Shown piece after piece: positions 47,436 through 59,009 of a DNA stretch of 64,000 nucleotides. The notes under the pieces are model-generated. The model saw only the letters and a list, made by a program, of their open reading frames with translations, ran no database searches and was not told the DNA's origin. Made by a program: the position numbers and the translations under genes. The stretch covers positions 3,968,001 through 4,032,000 of the forward strand of contig NC_079243.1 of NCBI RefSeq assembly GCF_028009165.1. Direction: 5' to 3'. Position 1 is the stretch's first letter. Each line of letters opens with the position of its first letter. The stretch is from Akanthomyces muscarius (Eukaryota; Ascomycota; Sordariomycetes; Hypocreales; Cordycipitaceae).

Positions 47436-49073
47436 TGGGCCAAGTGGTGAAAGAAATGTAATTTAAGATGTCTAGCAAGGAGCAGCGCCCGAGTTGCACC
47501 CTTGCGGTATAGTAGGGGGCACCTTCGCTGTGAATCTTGGAGGCAGTCAGGTCTCTGTCAAACCATTTGATGAGTGTGTAGCATGTCTCGCGGTTTTAAC
47601 ATATACCAAGTCTGCAAAGTTGCGAGATGTGCAAGGCAAAGCGGTCGGGATGAGCGGGGTCAGGTGTATGTAATGAAGGAGGGTCGTTTTTCAGCTCGTC
47701 CATATGCACAACAACGTCTGCATAGCCATGTTGACATTATTAGGCCTGGCGCATGGCAGGCGCCTAGCTAAGTAACAGGGGTGCCGACTGCAGACCTCCT
47801 GTTGCAAGGCACAAGTCGGAAACCTGTGACATGCTCGTCGAATTTGAGCTTCTTGGGATTTAGTCCTCATGAGCACGCGGTCCTAGAGATGCGCAGGGCG
47901 AAAAAGAATGGGAAAGAACAGGAGGAACGTGATGAGACAGAACAAAGTGGAAACTGCCTCTCGATATGGGCTGGTGGAAGTTGATTCACGGCCGACTGTT
48001 CTGAGGGTCAATCCGCATGAGATCGGTGCATGCAAAGTTCTTCACTCGATCTAAGACTTTGCCACTCGCATGTTAAGTCGATAGCTGGTTGTAACTGCTT
48101 GTAGCCCTGCATGAGCATGTTGGTGTACAGAGCATGTTCGACTTGACTGGATGGTCGCACAGAGCAGGTGACACAAAAGACTGCCGGTCCACTCCCGGAC
48201 ACGCCATAGAGAACACGATATATTCCCAGTGGATGCAGCTACTGTAAAACTCAAAATAAATATAAACCAGTTCGTCAGTAGTTCTGCATATAAAGAATCA
48301 CCTTTATAAGAGTTTATTTATTCAACACGATGTGGTAACGTACGGTGGCTAAAGCGAGCGTCTACTCCAGTGCCCGCGATGTATTTTATCACCTTGGGGG
48401 CGCAGCACAGGCACATACCTTACTGTATAGACAGCACAGAGCGGGCTACCCAAAATAGGCTAGCGTTGAATACTGCCATCCCGCACCGCAAAGAATTTCT
48501 CTCCCTATAAAGCCGCGTCGCAGCGCTGCCAACTTTTGGCTTTTTTCTTCTTTTCTCTTCTTTATCAAAAAGCCAACTGAGCAGCCACGACCTTCACCCA
48601 GAACCTCCTACGGTGTCGCGTTGCCAGTTCCCTTCGGGGAACTCGCTCAGAAGAGAAGAAACCCTTGGATATAGGAAATTTCTTGCAAGATCGGTTCGAC
48701 TTTTGTCGTTCTGAACCTGTAGGCGAGATAATGCCAAGAAGGGGGGACATTTCATCACCTGCGATCACCTTTGTGTGTCAACCGTAGACTTGTATACATG
48801 ACACGCGTCGATTTAACATGCCTGATACCGAAATCTTGGCACCCGTCAGACCTGCGCTGATAGGTACGACAAACTTAAAAACTTTTTCCGGTGATGCTAC
48901 GCAACCGCTGGTCCGCGCCTGCGCGTATGCGACATGGTCCGTCTGTCACGCGAGCTCAGAGCGAAGCAAAAGCTCAAGGTGCAATTTATTCACAATTGTT
49001 TCGTCGTGCAAATCTTCTCAAGGGCAATTCTCGCACTTGGTTTCCAGCCAAGCCTTCTCCCCAATGCATACAG
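47436..49073. other. 1.6 kb without a recognised gene
   Basis: Upstream region of the STAND gene and 3' side of the small conserved gene. Frames present are short, lack domains, and most start at non-ATG codons. No mobile element or RNA gene identified. Confidence 0.45.
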
Positions 49074-49474
49074 CTACTGCTTATGCCCCTCCAAAATCTT
49101 GCTACCATCCTGCCGATGCTGCTCCCTCACGAAATTCTCAATATGCTCATCATGCACTGGTCGTGCTGGCTGCTGCGACGGGTCCGGCGCAGGCGCCTCC
49201 TCTGCTTCTTCCGTCTTTGTCGCCGCCGCTTGGTGGCCTGTCAGCTGCTCTAGGGGACCAGCTGCCGCAGGAATGTATTCGGAGACTGCTCCTCGTCAGC
49301 GCCATCCATCATCTGCAGTCAACCCTGCTAGGCGCAAGACAGCTCACCTTTTTCGACGGCTTTTTGAATCACACCTGGCTCACGGTAGTCGTCCGTCTGA
49401 TGGCTTGCCGCTTCGTCGAGGTGCTTCTTGTACGGCCGATCCGCCGGTGGTTGCATCTTGTCCGTTTGCGCCAT
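49074..49474 (-). CDS. Small conserved fungal protein, 112 aa
   Basis: Two exons, 49474-49348 and 49285-49074, with a 62-bp intron (GTGAGC...GAGCAG) joined in phase 1. The start lies in ATCATGGCG. The N-terminal half is hydrophilic (MAQTDKMQPPADRPYKKHLD, DDYREPGVIQKAVEK); the splice joins VEK to VSEYIPAAAGPLEQLTG, and the end reads HDEHIENFVREQHRQDG. The HIENFVREQHR and EYIPAAAGPLE segments look like a small family present in many Pezizomycotina genomes, with no assigned function that I know. No signal or membrane segment; probably soluble. It is divergent from the CobW gene across a 420-bp shared upstream region. The length and splice structure explain why the gene is easily overlooked. Confidence 0.75.
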
Positions 49475-49894
49475 GATGACGGAATATTCAGTCCAAAAGT
49501 TGTTGAGCTAGGATGAAGAAAAATTGTAGACAAGTAGGAGAAGAGTCGCTGGGATGTTGTAGAAGTTGACTTGACTTGATTCGATTTAAATTAAACGCAC
49601 GACATGTCGCATTGATGTTGCGATAGCATGACGTCAATCCACAGCCGATCCTGCCCCTCCAGCATGGCGTCGGCGAACAATCACCAACAGTTTTTCTTGG
49701 AGGGTGGAGGGGCACACTTGGCGAAAGCCGTTTCTTACTCTATCTTGAACTCTACCACCACCACCACCACCCCTGAACCCTTTCAAACGCTTGTCCTTTC
49801 GAGGTGTCCATTCTTTTCAGTATATAGCCATTTCAATTCCCGCATTGTCTACCTCTGTTCCCTTTCGAAATCGTCCTCGCTCCCGCGCGCGAAA
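49475..49894. promoter_or_regulatory. Shared divergent promoter, small protein and CobW gene
   Basis: A 420-bp interval between two divergent start codons. Contains a short ACC trinucleotide run near 49756-49772. No regulator site assigned. Confidence 0.45.
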
Positions 49895-51013
49895 ATGGCG
49901 CCCATCCCCATCACCATCATTACCGGTTTTCTCGGCTCCGGCAAGACCACCCTCATCCTGAGCCTCATACCGCAGCTCCGCAAGAAGAACCCGTCCTACA
50001 AGCTCGCCCTCCTCAAGAACGAATTCGGCGACCTCGCCGTCGACTCCCAGCTCGCGTCCAGCTCCAACATCTCGGGCGTGCAGGAGCTCCTTAACGGCTG
50101 CATCTGCTGCAACCTCGTCGGCCAGCTCGGCCCCGCCCTCGCCGAGCTGCGGCAGACCGTGTCGCCCGACCGTATCCTCATCGAGACGAGCGGGTCCGCG
50201 TTCCCCGCGACGCTCGCCCTCGAGATCAACCGGCTGGCGCGCGAGACGGGCGGCTACGTGCTCGACGGCGTCGTCAGCGTGATTGACGTCGAGAACTGGG
50301 AAGGTTACGAGGACACGAGCTACACGGCCAAGATCCAGGCAAGATACACGGACCTGATTGTGTTCAACAAGTGGGAGTCGGCCGGCGAGGACCGCTACGA
50401 GGAGTGTCTGGACAGGGTCGGTGATCTGGAGGTAGATGTCGCCAAGGTCAAGAGCGACAAGGGCTTCATCGACATGGATCTGGTGTTCGGCATCGACGGC
50501 GGTCTCGCGCAGCAGCTCACCGACGGCGACGTCAAGAAAGAAAACGGCCATGCAAACGGCGACAGCCACGACAATGGCGACAGCCACGCCCACGACCACC
50601 AAAGCGAAGTCGAGGTCGTCTCCCTCGAGCTCAAAGGCACCGACGCCGTCTCCACAAAGATTTCCACCGATAAACTACAGAAGCTGCTCACATCGGCGCC
50701 CAAGGACGAAGTCTACCGCATCAAGGCCGTCGCCACGCTCTCCGCGCCGCCGCGCAACTCCGACGCCGACGTGCCTCCGCCGGGCGACAGCCCCGCCGGG
50801 CGCTACATTCTCAACTGGGCGTTTGGGCGGTGGACGTTTACGCCCGTCGCGGGATCGCTCGAGGAGCACGCGAGCAGCCACGAGGCGGCGCTGCGCATGA
50901 CCATGATCCTGGCGCGCTGCGAGAGCGCCAGGTGGCTGAAGAAGCTGGCGGCCGGCGGGCTGGTCGAGGCCGAGTCTGGCGACGGCGAGCTGGTCGTCAA
51001 GAGAATATTATAA
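49895..51013 (+). CDS. CobW/COG0523-family metal-chaperone GTPase
   Basis: Single exon, 372 aa, ATG in AAAATGGCG. Motifs: P-loop TGFLGSGKTTL (residues 10-20), the metal-binding GCICC (Cys69, Cys71, Cys72), an ILIETSG switch, and FNKWE in place of the usual NKxD specificity motif. A His/Asp-rich loop (NGHANGDSHDNGDSHAHDHQ) of about 20 residues sits between the GTPase and the C-terminal CobW_C domain (YILNWAFGRWTFTPV). Family members (ZNG1 and relatives) pass zinc to client enzymes; the His-rich loop supports metal handling in the cytosol. Which client it serves cannot be read here. Very GC-rich in codon use compared with neighbours such as the STAND gene. Confidence 0.93.
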   Translation: MAPIPITIITGFLGSGKTTLILSLIPQLRKKNPSYKLALLKNEFGDLAVDSQLASSSNISGVQELLNGCICCNLVGQLGPALAELRQTVSPDRILIETSGSAFPATLALEINRLARETGGYVLDGVVSVIDVENWEGYEDTSYTAKIQARYTDLIVFNKWESAGEDRYEECLDRVGDLEVDVAKVKSDKGFIDMDLVFGIDGGLAQQLTDGDVKKENGHANGDSHDNGDSHAHDHQSEVEVVSLELKGTDAVSTKISTDKLQKLLTSAPKDEVYRIKAVATLSAPPRNSDADVPPPGDSPAGRYILNWAFGRWTFTPVAGSLEEHASSHEAALRMTMILARCESARWLKKLAAGGLVEAESGDGELVVKRIL

Positions 51014-51418
51014 GGAAAAGCATTGATAGATATAGATATAGAATATAGAGACTGTGACGAGAAACGATTGGAACGAAGAGCGAATGGTTATGAGGAAACG
51101 CCGCAGAGAGAGACGAGGTGGCATGATTAAATAGGACCTGAATAGATTGGCATATAGACCACAACCCATAAGAGAGCATGACGATAAATGACACAACCCC
51201 AAAATGAATAAAATGAAAGCGTTTCGGAGAAGAAGCAGAAAATTGATTAAGAATAACACCTCGCTATGCAATTTATGGTAGATGTACGCGCTTCACTGCC
51301 TGGAAAATCATTCTCCAACAGCAACAAGCTAGAAATGCAACCGTCCTTTGACGGCAAAAGAATAAATAAACACAGTATACCAAGCCATGCAAAACAAAAC
51401 TAACAAAACAAGATCCAG
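51014..51418. other. Convergent intergenic region, CobW and cotransporter genes
   Basis: Between two convergent stop codons; AT-rich 3' UTR-like DNA with no gene. Confidence 0.5.
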
Positions 51419-54400
51419 CTACAAGCTCACAGTGACAGTCATGTTATTGCTCAGCACCATCAGCGTAGGCGGCAGCTCCGCGCACAGCACCTCCACATCG
51501 GACAAGTACTGCACCGTGGCCGCCTCGTCGCCGCTCGTGCCCTCAGCCGGAATCGGCAGCGTGCTCAGCAGCACCGCCGTGTCTCTCGAGTGCTGGCGCA
51601 TCAGCTCGTTGAGGATGAGATGCTGCGCGCGACTGGGCAGGTCGTTGAACGACAGGGCAACGCTCTGCGTCGAGTACGGCGAGCCGCCCATCTCAGCCGC
51701 CGCTTGATTTGCCGCGTCTTTGACCTCGGGAATATCGTACGCGACGTCGCCAAAGTACGAAAACTGCGAGCCGTGGCGCGAGTGATGACGCGTCGAGGGG
51801 CCCGAGGACTGGTAGACAGGGCTCTCTGCAAAACTAATAGTCTTGGCACAAGCAGCGCCGTCACCGTCCACGGGTAGGAGGCTCGGCCTCTTCTTCTCCG
51901 GCATGCCTCGACCGGGAAACTTGCTCATGGAGGATTGACGGGAGTGCGCAGGCCGCTCGGAACGAGATGCGTCCGGGCCGAAGGCACCGGCGGTCGTTGG
52001 CTGGGCAAAGTTGAGGCGTGAATCTTCGCCTGTAACGGTTGTCTCGGGAACAGGACGGCTGGAGAACTTGACAGCCGAGGACTGGCGTGACATCCCAGGC
52101 CTAACCGGAGTATTAGCACCGGTTCTCGGAGTCTTTGGTTCCTGCCTGTTCGGGCTCGTGGTTCGAGAGTCTGCCTTTCTGGCCGGGGCATTGGACGGAA
52201 CAAGCAGCGGCTCAAGCGTTGGGAATTTGGCAGGCTTGTCCGTCTCATCGGTAGCTTTAACCCCCGTTGCAGGAGTCGCGGGGTCACTTGCACCAGTTCG
52301 TGACACCTCTGGAATCTTTGGCGTTCTTGAGGACAAAATCAAGCTTGATTCGGGCTGAAGCAAGGTCGAAGATGTAGCGATAGTGCCGTACGACGGTGTG
52401 TCAGACGACAAAGGCTGCATCAAGGGTTGTGCAGCGGCCTCGCTCTTTGCAGAGGATCCTCCAGAGTGGTCTTTTCTATGCGATCGTCCGCGCCGCTTGA
52501 GTGCAGTTTCCAGTAGAGGCTGTTGCTCCGGCTGCTTTTTGCCCGCGGCAAGCGGATAAGGAGTCGGAGGGTGAGGATAGCCATAGGGTGCCTGTATCTC
52601 CACTTCCCTCTTCGCGTCTTCGTCTTCGCTGTCTGTCGTATAATCTGAGTCTGATTCCTCGAAAACTTCATTCTTCAGATGGTGGGTATGGATACCCATG
52701 CTGACACCCATTTTAGACAACGTGGCAAGGTCAGGTTTCTTTGGAATCTCAGCCATCCCAGCCACGACACTGGCGCGGCGCTGGTCAAAGCCATTCTCTT
52801 CGTGTGGATTGTACAAGCCACGGCGACCTGACGTTGAATCAAGGATATGGGTGAGTTGTGTCATCTCTTGGCTTTCAGAAAGGTCCGTCCTTCCTCGGTA
52901 GGTCTGCAACTCATCCCACCATTCCTCGTTCTTTAATGCTTCGTTGACGACAATCTGCGTGTCGAAATCGGCGGTACTGCCGTTGATGATGTGCTCATAA
53001 GTTTTGAGACTGCCAGACGCCAGCCAAAATACCAAAACTGTAGCGTCTATACGTAGCTTCTCCAGCAATGCTTTGACACGAGCCAACTCTTCCTCAACCT
53101 CGCTTTCGTATTCGACGAAAACCATGACTCGAACGGTATATACGTTCCTCCAGGTCTGCACAGAGTGCAGAATGTGTCCAAGCTGAAGGATGAGAGTGTA
53201 TGTATCGAAGTTTGAGGTCACAAGATTCTTCCCATCCGCTGTAACTTCTGCAGACATCTGAATTGGCCAAAGATCAACGTACTTTTTCATGTTGGACCCG
53301 TCGGAGCGCGGCGTTTCGAGTTTCTCAAATCCCTTTGCAACAGCAACGTTCAGCTTGTACTTGAGAGCCAGGTCTTCGAGCATAGTCATGTATTCTGTGA
53401 CGTTCATCATTTGCTCTGTCCGAATGACGTCCGTGGGCAAGACACCTTCCAAGAGCCTAGCTGAGGTATCGCCGCGTCGCCTCTTGAGTAAAGTCTTCTC
53501 TTCGGACTTTGATGGCTTGCGCATCTTTTTAGCAGGGGATTGAGGTAAGTCGGGAACCGAAACGCCTGGGTTCGTCTGTCTCAAATCATCCAGATTGTAG
53601 AACCCAATGACGGCAATATTCGGGCGCATGCCTCCCAGGCCGGCGGACAAGATCAAGTTTCTGACGCCCCAGTTTATGGTTGGCGACATGGTCAGTTGCA
53701 CGAATGCCTTGATCCTAGAGAACTCGGATATGTAATTTGTCCACGCTTGTTGCTGCAGTCGAGCCTCGTGGACTCCCGCATCAAAGTCGTCTGTAACGAT
53801 TACATGACCGAGAATGTAGAGCGAGCCCTTTTTCAGTGAATTGCAGAACTGAATCAGTCGAGCTTGGCGTCTCGGATTGTTGATGAGTAAGATGATATGC
53901 GGACGCCAGAATTTGATGTGCTCGGGTTTCAGTCGTAGCAAGTATTTTCGCACCTGGTGGTAGATGAGATTTTGAGACACATCGCCCCAGCGCTTAGGAG
54001 GACACAAGTAGTGAATGATGAGGAAGGTAGCAATCAAGACGCAGATAGCCATAGCGGCATAGGTCTCATCAATGAAGAACATAGCCGCAGCAGACAAAAG
54101 ACTACCAACGAGTGCAGTCTGCCAGCTGAAGAATTTGAAGCCAGGTCGGAAGTTGGGAGCGGAGCCGATCTTGAGCAGAAAGCATGCAAGATTCATGACG
54201 AAAAATGTCATCTATATTGTTAGTAGATTCCAAAGCCGTTGCCATTTAGTGTACAAACCTGATAGCCCATGGAAATTAGTGTCGCGATTTGGTTCAAGTC
54301 TGCTAGCAAAGCCACTTGGGCGATGCAGTATGTCAACAGAACAGCTAGGATAGGCTCGTCCGCCTTTTTTGTGCCCTTGCCGAAGATCGACAGTCCCGGC

Positions 54401-55562
54401 AGCAGTTTATCTTTGGCGAGGGCTTGGAAGAGTTTGGCGGCGCCAATGACTCCCATCGTCGCAGAGAAGAACGTCACGGCGCATTCACCAGCGAAAATGA
54501 TTGGGCTAGACAAGCTGATGGCTGAGAGGATGTTTGCGTTTGCCAAGAAGGAATCGTGTGTAGTAGAGGCCGCCATGGACACAATGACGATAAAGTATAC
54601 GATGAACGTCGCGAGCATAGCCCAAAGTGTGCCTCTAGGAATCGTAGTGCTAGGGTTCTTCAAGTCGCCAGACATGGAGGCGCCCGCAAAGATGCCGGAC
54701 GTGGCTCTTTTCCCGTGTTAGCGCGCGGCACTGTGATCTGTCTCATGTTGAACTTACGGAAAGAGAATTCCAAACAGGTCACGAAAGGTCTTGACGCCTT
54801 GGTAGGCGACGCTGTGTTGTGGTGGAAGCATGTTGCTGCTAAGCGTTTGGAAGCTCAGGCCTGTGAACTCGACTCCGCTCTCCACGTCTCGAAACGGCGA
54901 CTTCAGCGCAGCGGATATAGGAATGCTGATTATTGACACTGTCATGATGATCAAAAGAGCATTCGAGGCCTTGGAGAAAACGGCAGAGCCCAAAAGGCAT
55001 AAGCCGGTGCAGAGTGCCAGAGCCACAGTCTGTAGTCCATAGCTCGTCCAGTAACCTTGCGGGAAGCTGTGGCCGACATAGAGACGTATGCAGTCGATCA
55101 GACCAACACAGTTCATGGCAGAATTGAGAGCTTGGGCGAGAAAGAACAGGATGCCAATGGAGCCGCCAAATTCGGGTCCGAGGGACCTTGATATCAAGTA
55201 ATAGGCGCCGCCACCTTTGACTTCTCCATTCGACGCGATGGCAGAAAGAGAGAGGGTAGTTAGTAAATCGACGCAGTATGCTGTGACCATCAGCCCTGCG
55301 AGTACATCAGCATGTGTCACCAGAATTGGCCAAGGTATGCAGTCGATCGTGCATTGCAGTGTGAATTTGCGGGGAAGGTCGCACCTAGAAAACCGAGGAA
55401 GCCAACCTGTCCCAAGATCAGGCCGAAACGTAAAAACATGAGAATGCTCAGAATATTCAAGAAAACGGGAATAAAGACGCCCGAGGTCAAGCCAAGCTTG
55501 GCCGGCTTTTTCGCCTCTTCCGGGGGCGCGCCATCGCCGACGGGATCTAGAGGCTGCGGCAT
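51419..55562 (-). CDS. vhc1: Vacuolar cation-chloride cotransporter (Vhc1-like)
   Basis: Four exons, 55562-55385, 55295-54758, 54706-54259 and 54211-51419, give 1,318 aa. Joins restore family sequence, for example GFLGFLGLMVTAYCVDLLTTLS and FGILFPATSGIFAGASMSGDL. About twelve membrane segments fill residues 35-465, with GVFIPVFLNILSILMFLRFG, NGEVKGGGAYYLISRSLGPE and AAKLFQALAKDKLLP. The remaining about 850 residues are cytosolic, with the CCC C-terminal domain, VVTDDFDAGVHEARLQQQAW, and a long Ser/Pro-rich low-complexity region (about 940-1180). The family moves K+ (and possibly Na+) with Cl- electroneutrally; yeast Vhc1 sits in the vacuolar membrane. The start is in a short N-terminus. Confidence 0.94.
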
Positions 55563-58500
55563 GGTGCAGCGGGCTTGGGCGATGCAGGAAAGGGAGAGAG
55601 CTATAGCTGTGGCGTGGGCATGGCAAAGCTGCGCGTCGTTTGAACGGACAGACTAGATCGAGAAAGCAATCTGGATTGGAGCAGGGATGACAGATGGCGG
55701 GACAAGCTATAGTTATAGCGACGGCGGCGATGGATAATTCGGAAAAGGAGCGGTGATTCCCGAGAGCAGGATTCCCGTTTGATCCGCGATGCCCAAGGGT
55801 TGAGGGAGGGAGGGAGAGTGCTGCACGATGACCTCAGTGGATGAGATGCAGCGCTTTGTTTGGCGGGTGCCAAGCCTGGAATGGAGATTTACAGTGCGGC
55901 GGCGACGCCTGTGGCTTCACCGTTTCAGTGCTGATTTGTGGCACTACGGGGGCTGTTAGTGGTCGATTGTGTCGTGTTGCGGTGGATGGAAGCAGTGCTA
56001 GTGCGTTTGCTAGAGCAGGCCGCGTGCGTATTGACAAGAAATACGAAAGTATAAATTCAGGAAACCCTTTAGAATTGACTACTAAATTAATACGAACCCT
56101 GGAATTCGGGGTTTGGTGCCATGGCTTGCTATGTTCGTGCCAAGGCGCAGATGCTAACCACCTCGACAACTAGTGTGGGATCTGGCTGCTACGTGAAGCT
56201 GATGGCAACCTCACCGTCTTGTCAGCTAGAATAGCAAAAATGGATATGTTTTAATACATAATCAGGCCTGGATTATAGCATCTCAATAACTTGCAAGCTT
56301 GGCTGAAGAGCATGAAGAGTTCCACCGCGTTGTCAGGGGTATGAAGTATTATACAAGGCGTTACATGAAGCTACAAGAAAAGAGATAATCAACGAAATTT
56401 GAAAAACTAGACAACACTCAGGGTAGACTTTGCGGAACCCTCGAGCAAACGAAGTGCCACCAATGCCCTTGAGGTCTTGGTCTCGGCAGCCACTTGTCTC
56501 GCCGAGTGCGGTGGTTACCAAGCCACCGACAACGATCGCCTTGCACATCTTGTTAAAGACAAGGCGGATCTTCAACTCGCATGCGGCCACGATTACCTTC
56601 GGGAGGATTGGGGTGATCGGGTCGGCAGTCACATCTTGCTTAACAACTTGTCAACGGCAACGGCAACATTATCCTTGTACGCCAATATCAAATGTCTCGC
56701 AGTATACCACAGACAGAAAATAACACCAAGTATTCCCTACGGTGTACTAACTTGTTGGACTTTAGGTGCTTAGTATCGCTATGCCGGACTAAGAGTTTGT
56801 ACATTCAGTTGACCTAGAGCAGGACAGTCACGTCTGCAGGTCCTTCAAACGGCAAAATAGGGATCGCAGTGCAATGCAACGCATAGCCCAAGAATGTATC
56901 AACAATGCACCATCTTCAAGGGCCGGTGCTTTCTTGTCGCTGCCAATCTGCTGCCAATCATGTCGAGTCGTCACAGCCACTCGCTTCAGGCTGCCTATGC
57001 TGGCTGAGAGTCTGCCAGGCATCGGCAACAAGCAGTGGGACAGCTGCGGGGGTTACAGACTTCCTGGTACAGTGCACAAGCTGCTCGACCCCGCGTTTGG
57101 CGGGCTTCCAAGCAAGCTCCTTCAGCTAAAATAAGGGCCTATGAAGAATCACTACGGTAAACGCCTGTTCTGCCTGCTGCAAATACACGCTGAGGCTCGA
57201 GAGAGCTATTTGGCGTTTCATGTTGCCTCAGTCATCACTGTCGCTCTACGACGTGACATATAACTCCTTCATCAGCACATCCCGCATTCACCACGGCCCG
57301 CAAGCATTCTCGTATCAACAAAAAAGGCTCCGAATTCAACCGCCCTTCCACCACCGACGCGGGTAGGGTCTCACCGTCCGCTGTCATGCGGCGGCCAGCC
57401 AATCCCTAGCATCGACTAGGCTTCCCTAGTGCGCCGCCGCCCGACGCTCAGTGACGTTGGCCCAGCCACTACTACGGTAATCCGGGGATATACAACACCA
57501 TCTTCCCGCACGCGTGTGATGGGACAGATGACACACATGGCGTCCACATTCACGGGCCAAGTCACAAGAGCCGAAGCCCAGCGTCGCGGCGATCTTGCAC
57601 CCGGTGCGGGCATCTAGGGTAAACCCCCCTGGTCTGGGGAAAGATGTGCCAGGTGGCTCTCGTGCAACAGCACAGCTGATGCCAATTTATATTTGATAGC
57701 CGTCGACTATAAGCATACGGGCAGCGTATTATAACCACCGTGAGGCTGGTGCTCGAGTCGACGCCCGTGGCACGTAGAATCAGGCACTGCTTGTGGCGCT
57801 GCGGCGAGCCGTGACACCGTCAGAAGTATCGATTCCTCCCGACTGCTTGAACATGTCCAGAAAATTGCCCGTGTTATACATGCAAATAGTCGAAACTTTG
57901 TTATTGTGTAACTACAACTATTATAGCCAAAGACACCGCTCATGGGCCTGATCGAATGGCACCGCCTCGTTCATCAACGTGGGGTCGTTCCAGGTCGGTT
58001 CTGGTACCCGCCGATATTCCTGTACCAAGCACATCAACATGGATATTTATCCATACAGGTAAAAAAAATATGCGTAATTAGAACAAATGCAGAAACAATC
58101 TTCCCGTGCTGGCTGCAGCTCGGCGCACTTGACTGCAACACAAGCTGGGATGATTCGATGGTGCCATACCACGCCAGCACGGTACAGATAGCTGAGACAA
58201 GTGGGAGGCGATAAGCCGCACGAGTGTTCAGCTGGCTGTTGATGGCAATGTCTCGCATTTATACAGTTGACAATAGGCCGACAAGCCGGGCTATCGGCCT
58301 ATAAAAAAATCCATAGCTGTCAAAAGGCCAGTCACGGCCTATCCTCCCGCAGAATTAGTATCTGTTACTCAAACCGCCCCATCTACAGGCCTTCTAGTGC
58401 CTGAATAATAAGCTCGACAGCGCCTCGCCTCCACGTCGGCGCTTCTGGTTCAGGAAGGTCAGGCACCGCGAGGCTGGCCTTGTCAAAAGAAATTGCAAGG

Positions 58501-59009
58501 GAAAAATATCATCTTGTTAGTGCATTTGTTCTTAACCACTGGTCGGGGTCTTAACTCTCTGCCGGTGGTGGCTGAGGCTTTGGCGGTCCGTATGTACCCT
58601 CTCAGGCCTGCCTTATCACCTAACTAGCGCCGCTGTGATCCAGTCACCGGATGCGCAACGGCACAAGGTAACCAAGAAACCACAAAAGCTTCGTTCCACC
58701 TGTATTTCTCGGACCCGCTACCTTGTCTTCTTGTTCTACTTCCCACAACTCCAATTGACAGGTTACGACGTCAAGTCGAGAGAGCTTCGTTTTCCCCTGC
58801 CATCGAGCCCTGCCATCAACAGCTGCCAGGCATTGGATTCCCCCAGCGTCCGCCCGTCCACAGCACACCCGTTCGTTTTGTGCTCACCTTGGCTCGGACC
58901 GCCTCTCCATTCCAGCACCTCTCCAACGTCCGCCGCATCTTCATTTTCTCGTTGCTGCAAAAACATGCGATAAGCTGGGCTCGACAACCTCCCAAACACC
59001 ACCGCAATC
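55563..59009. other. 3.4 kb stretch without a recognised gene
   Basis: Upstream of both the cotransporter (minus) and the AVT-type transporter (plus), so it contains both promoters. Frames at 56333-56773, 56874-57134 and 57942-58214 were read on both strands; none shows a domain, signal peptide or coherent splice structure. No clear terminal repeats or transposase motifs. Confidence 0.45.

Noticed and set aside
48818..49516. 232-codon plus-strand frame near the CobW gene.
   Set aside because: It overlaps the small spliced minus-strand gene at 49074-49474, has no domain, and its composition suits non-coding plus antisense sequence.
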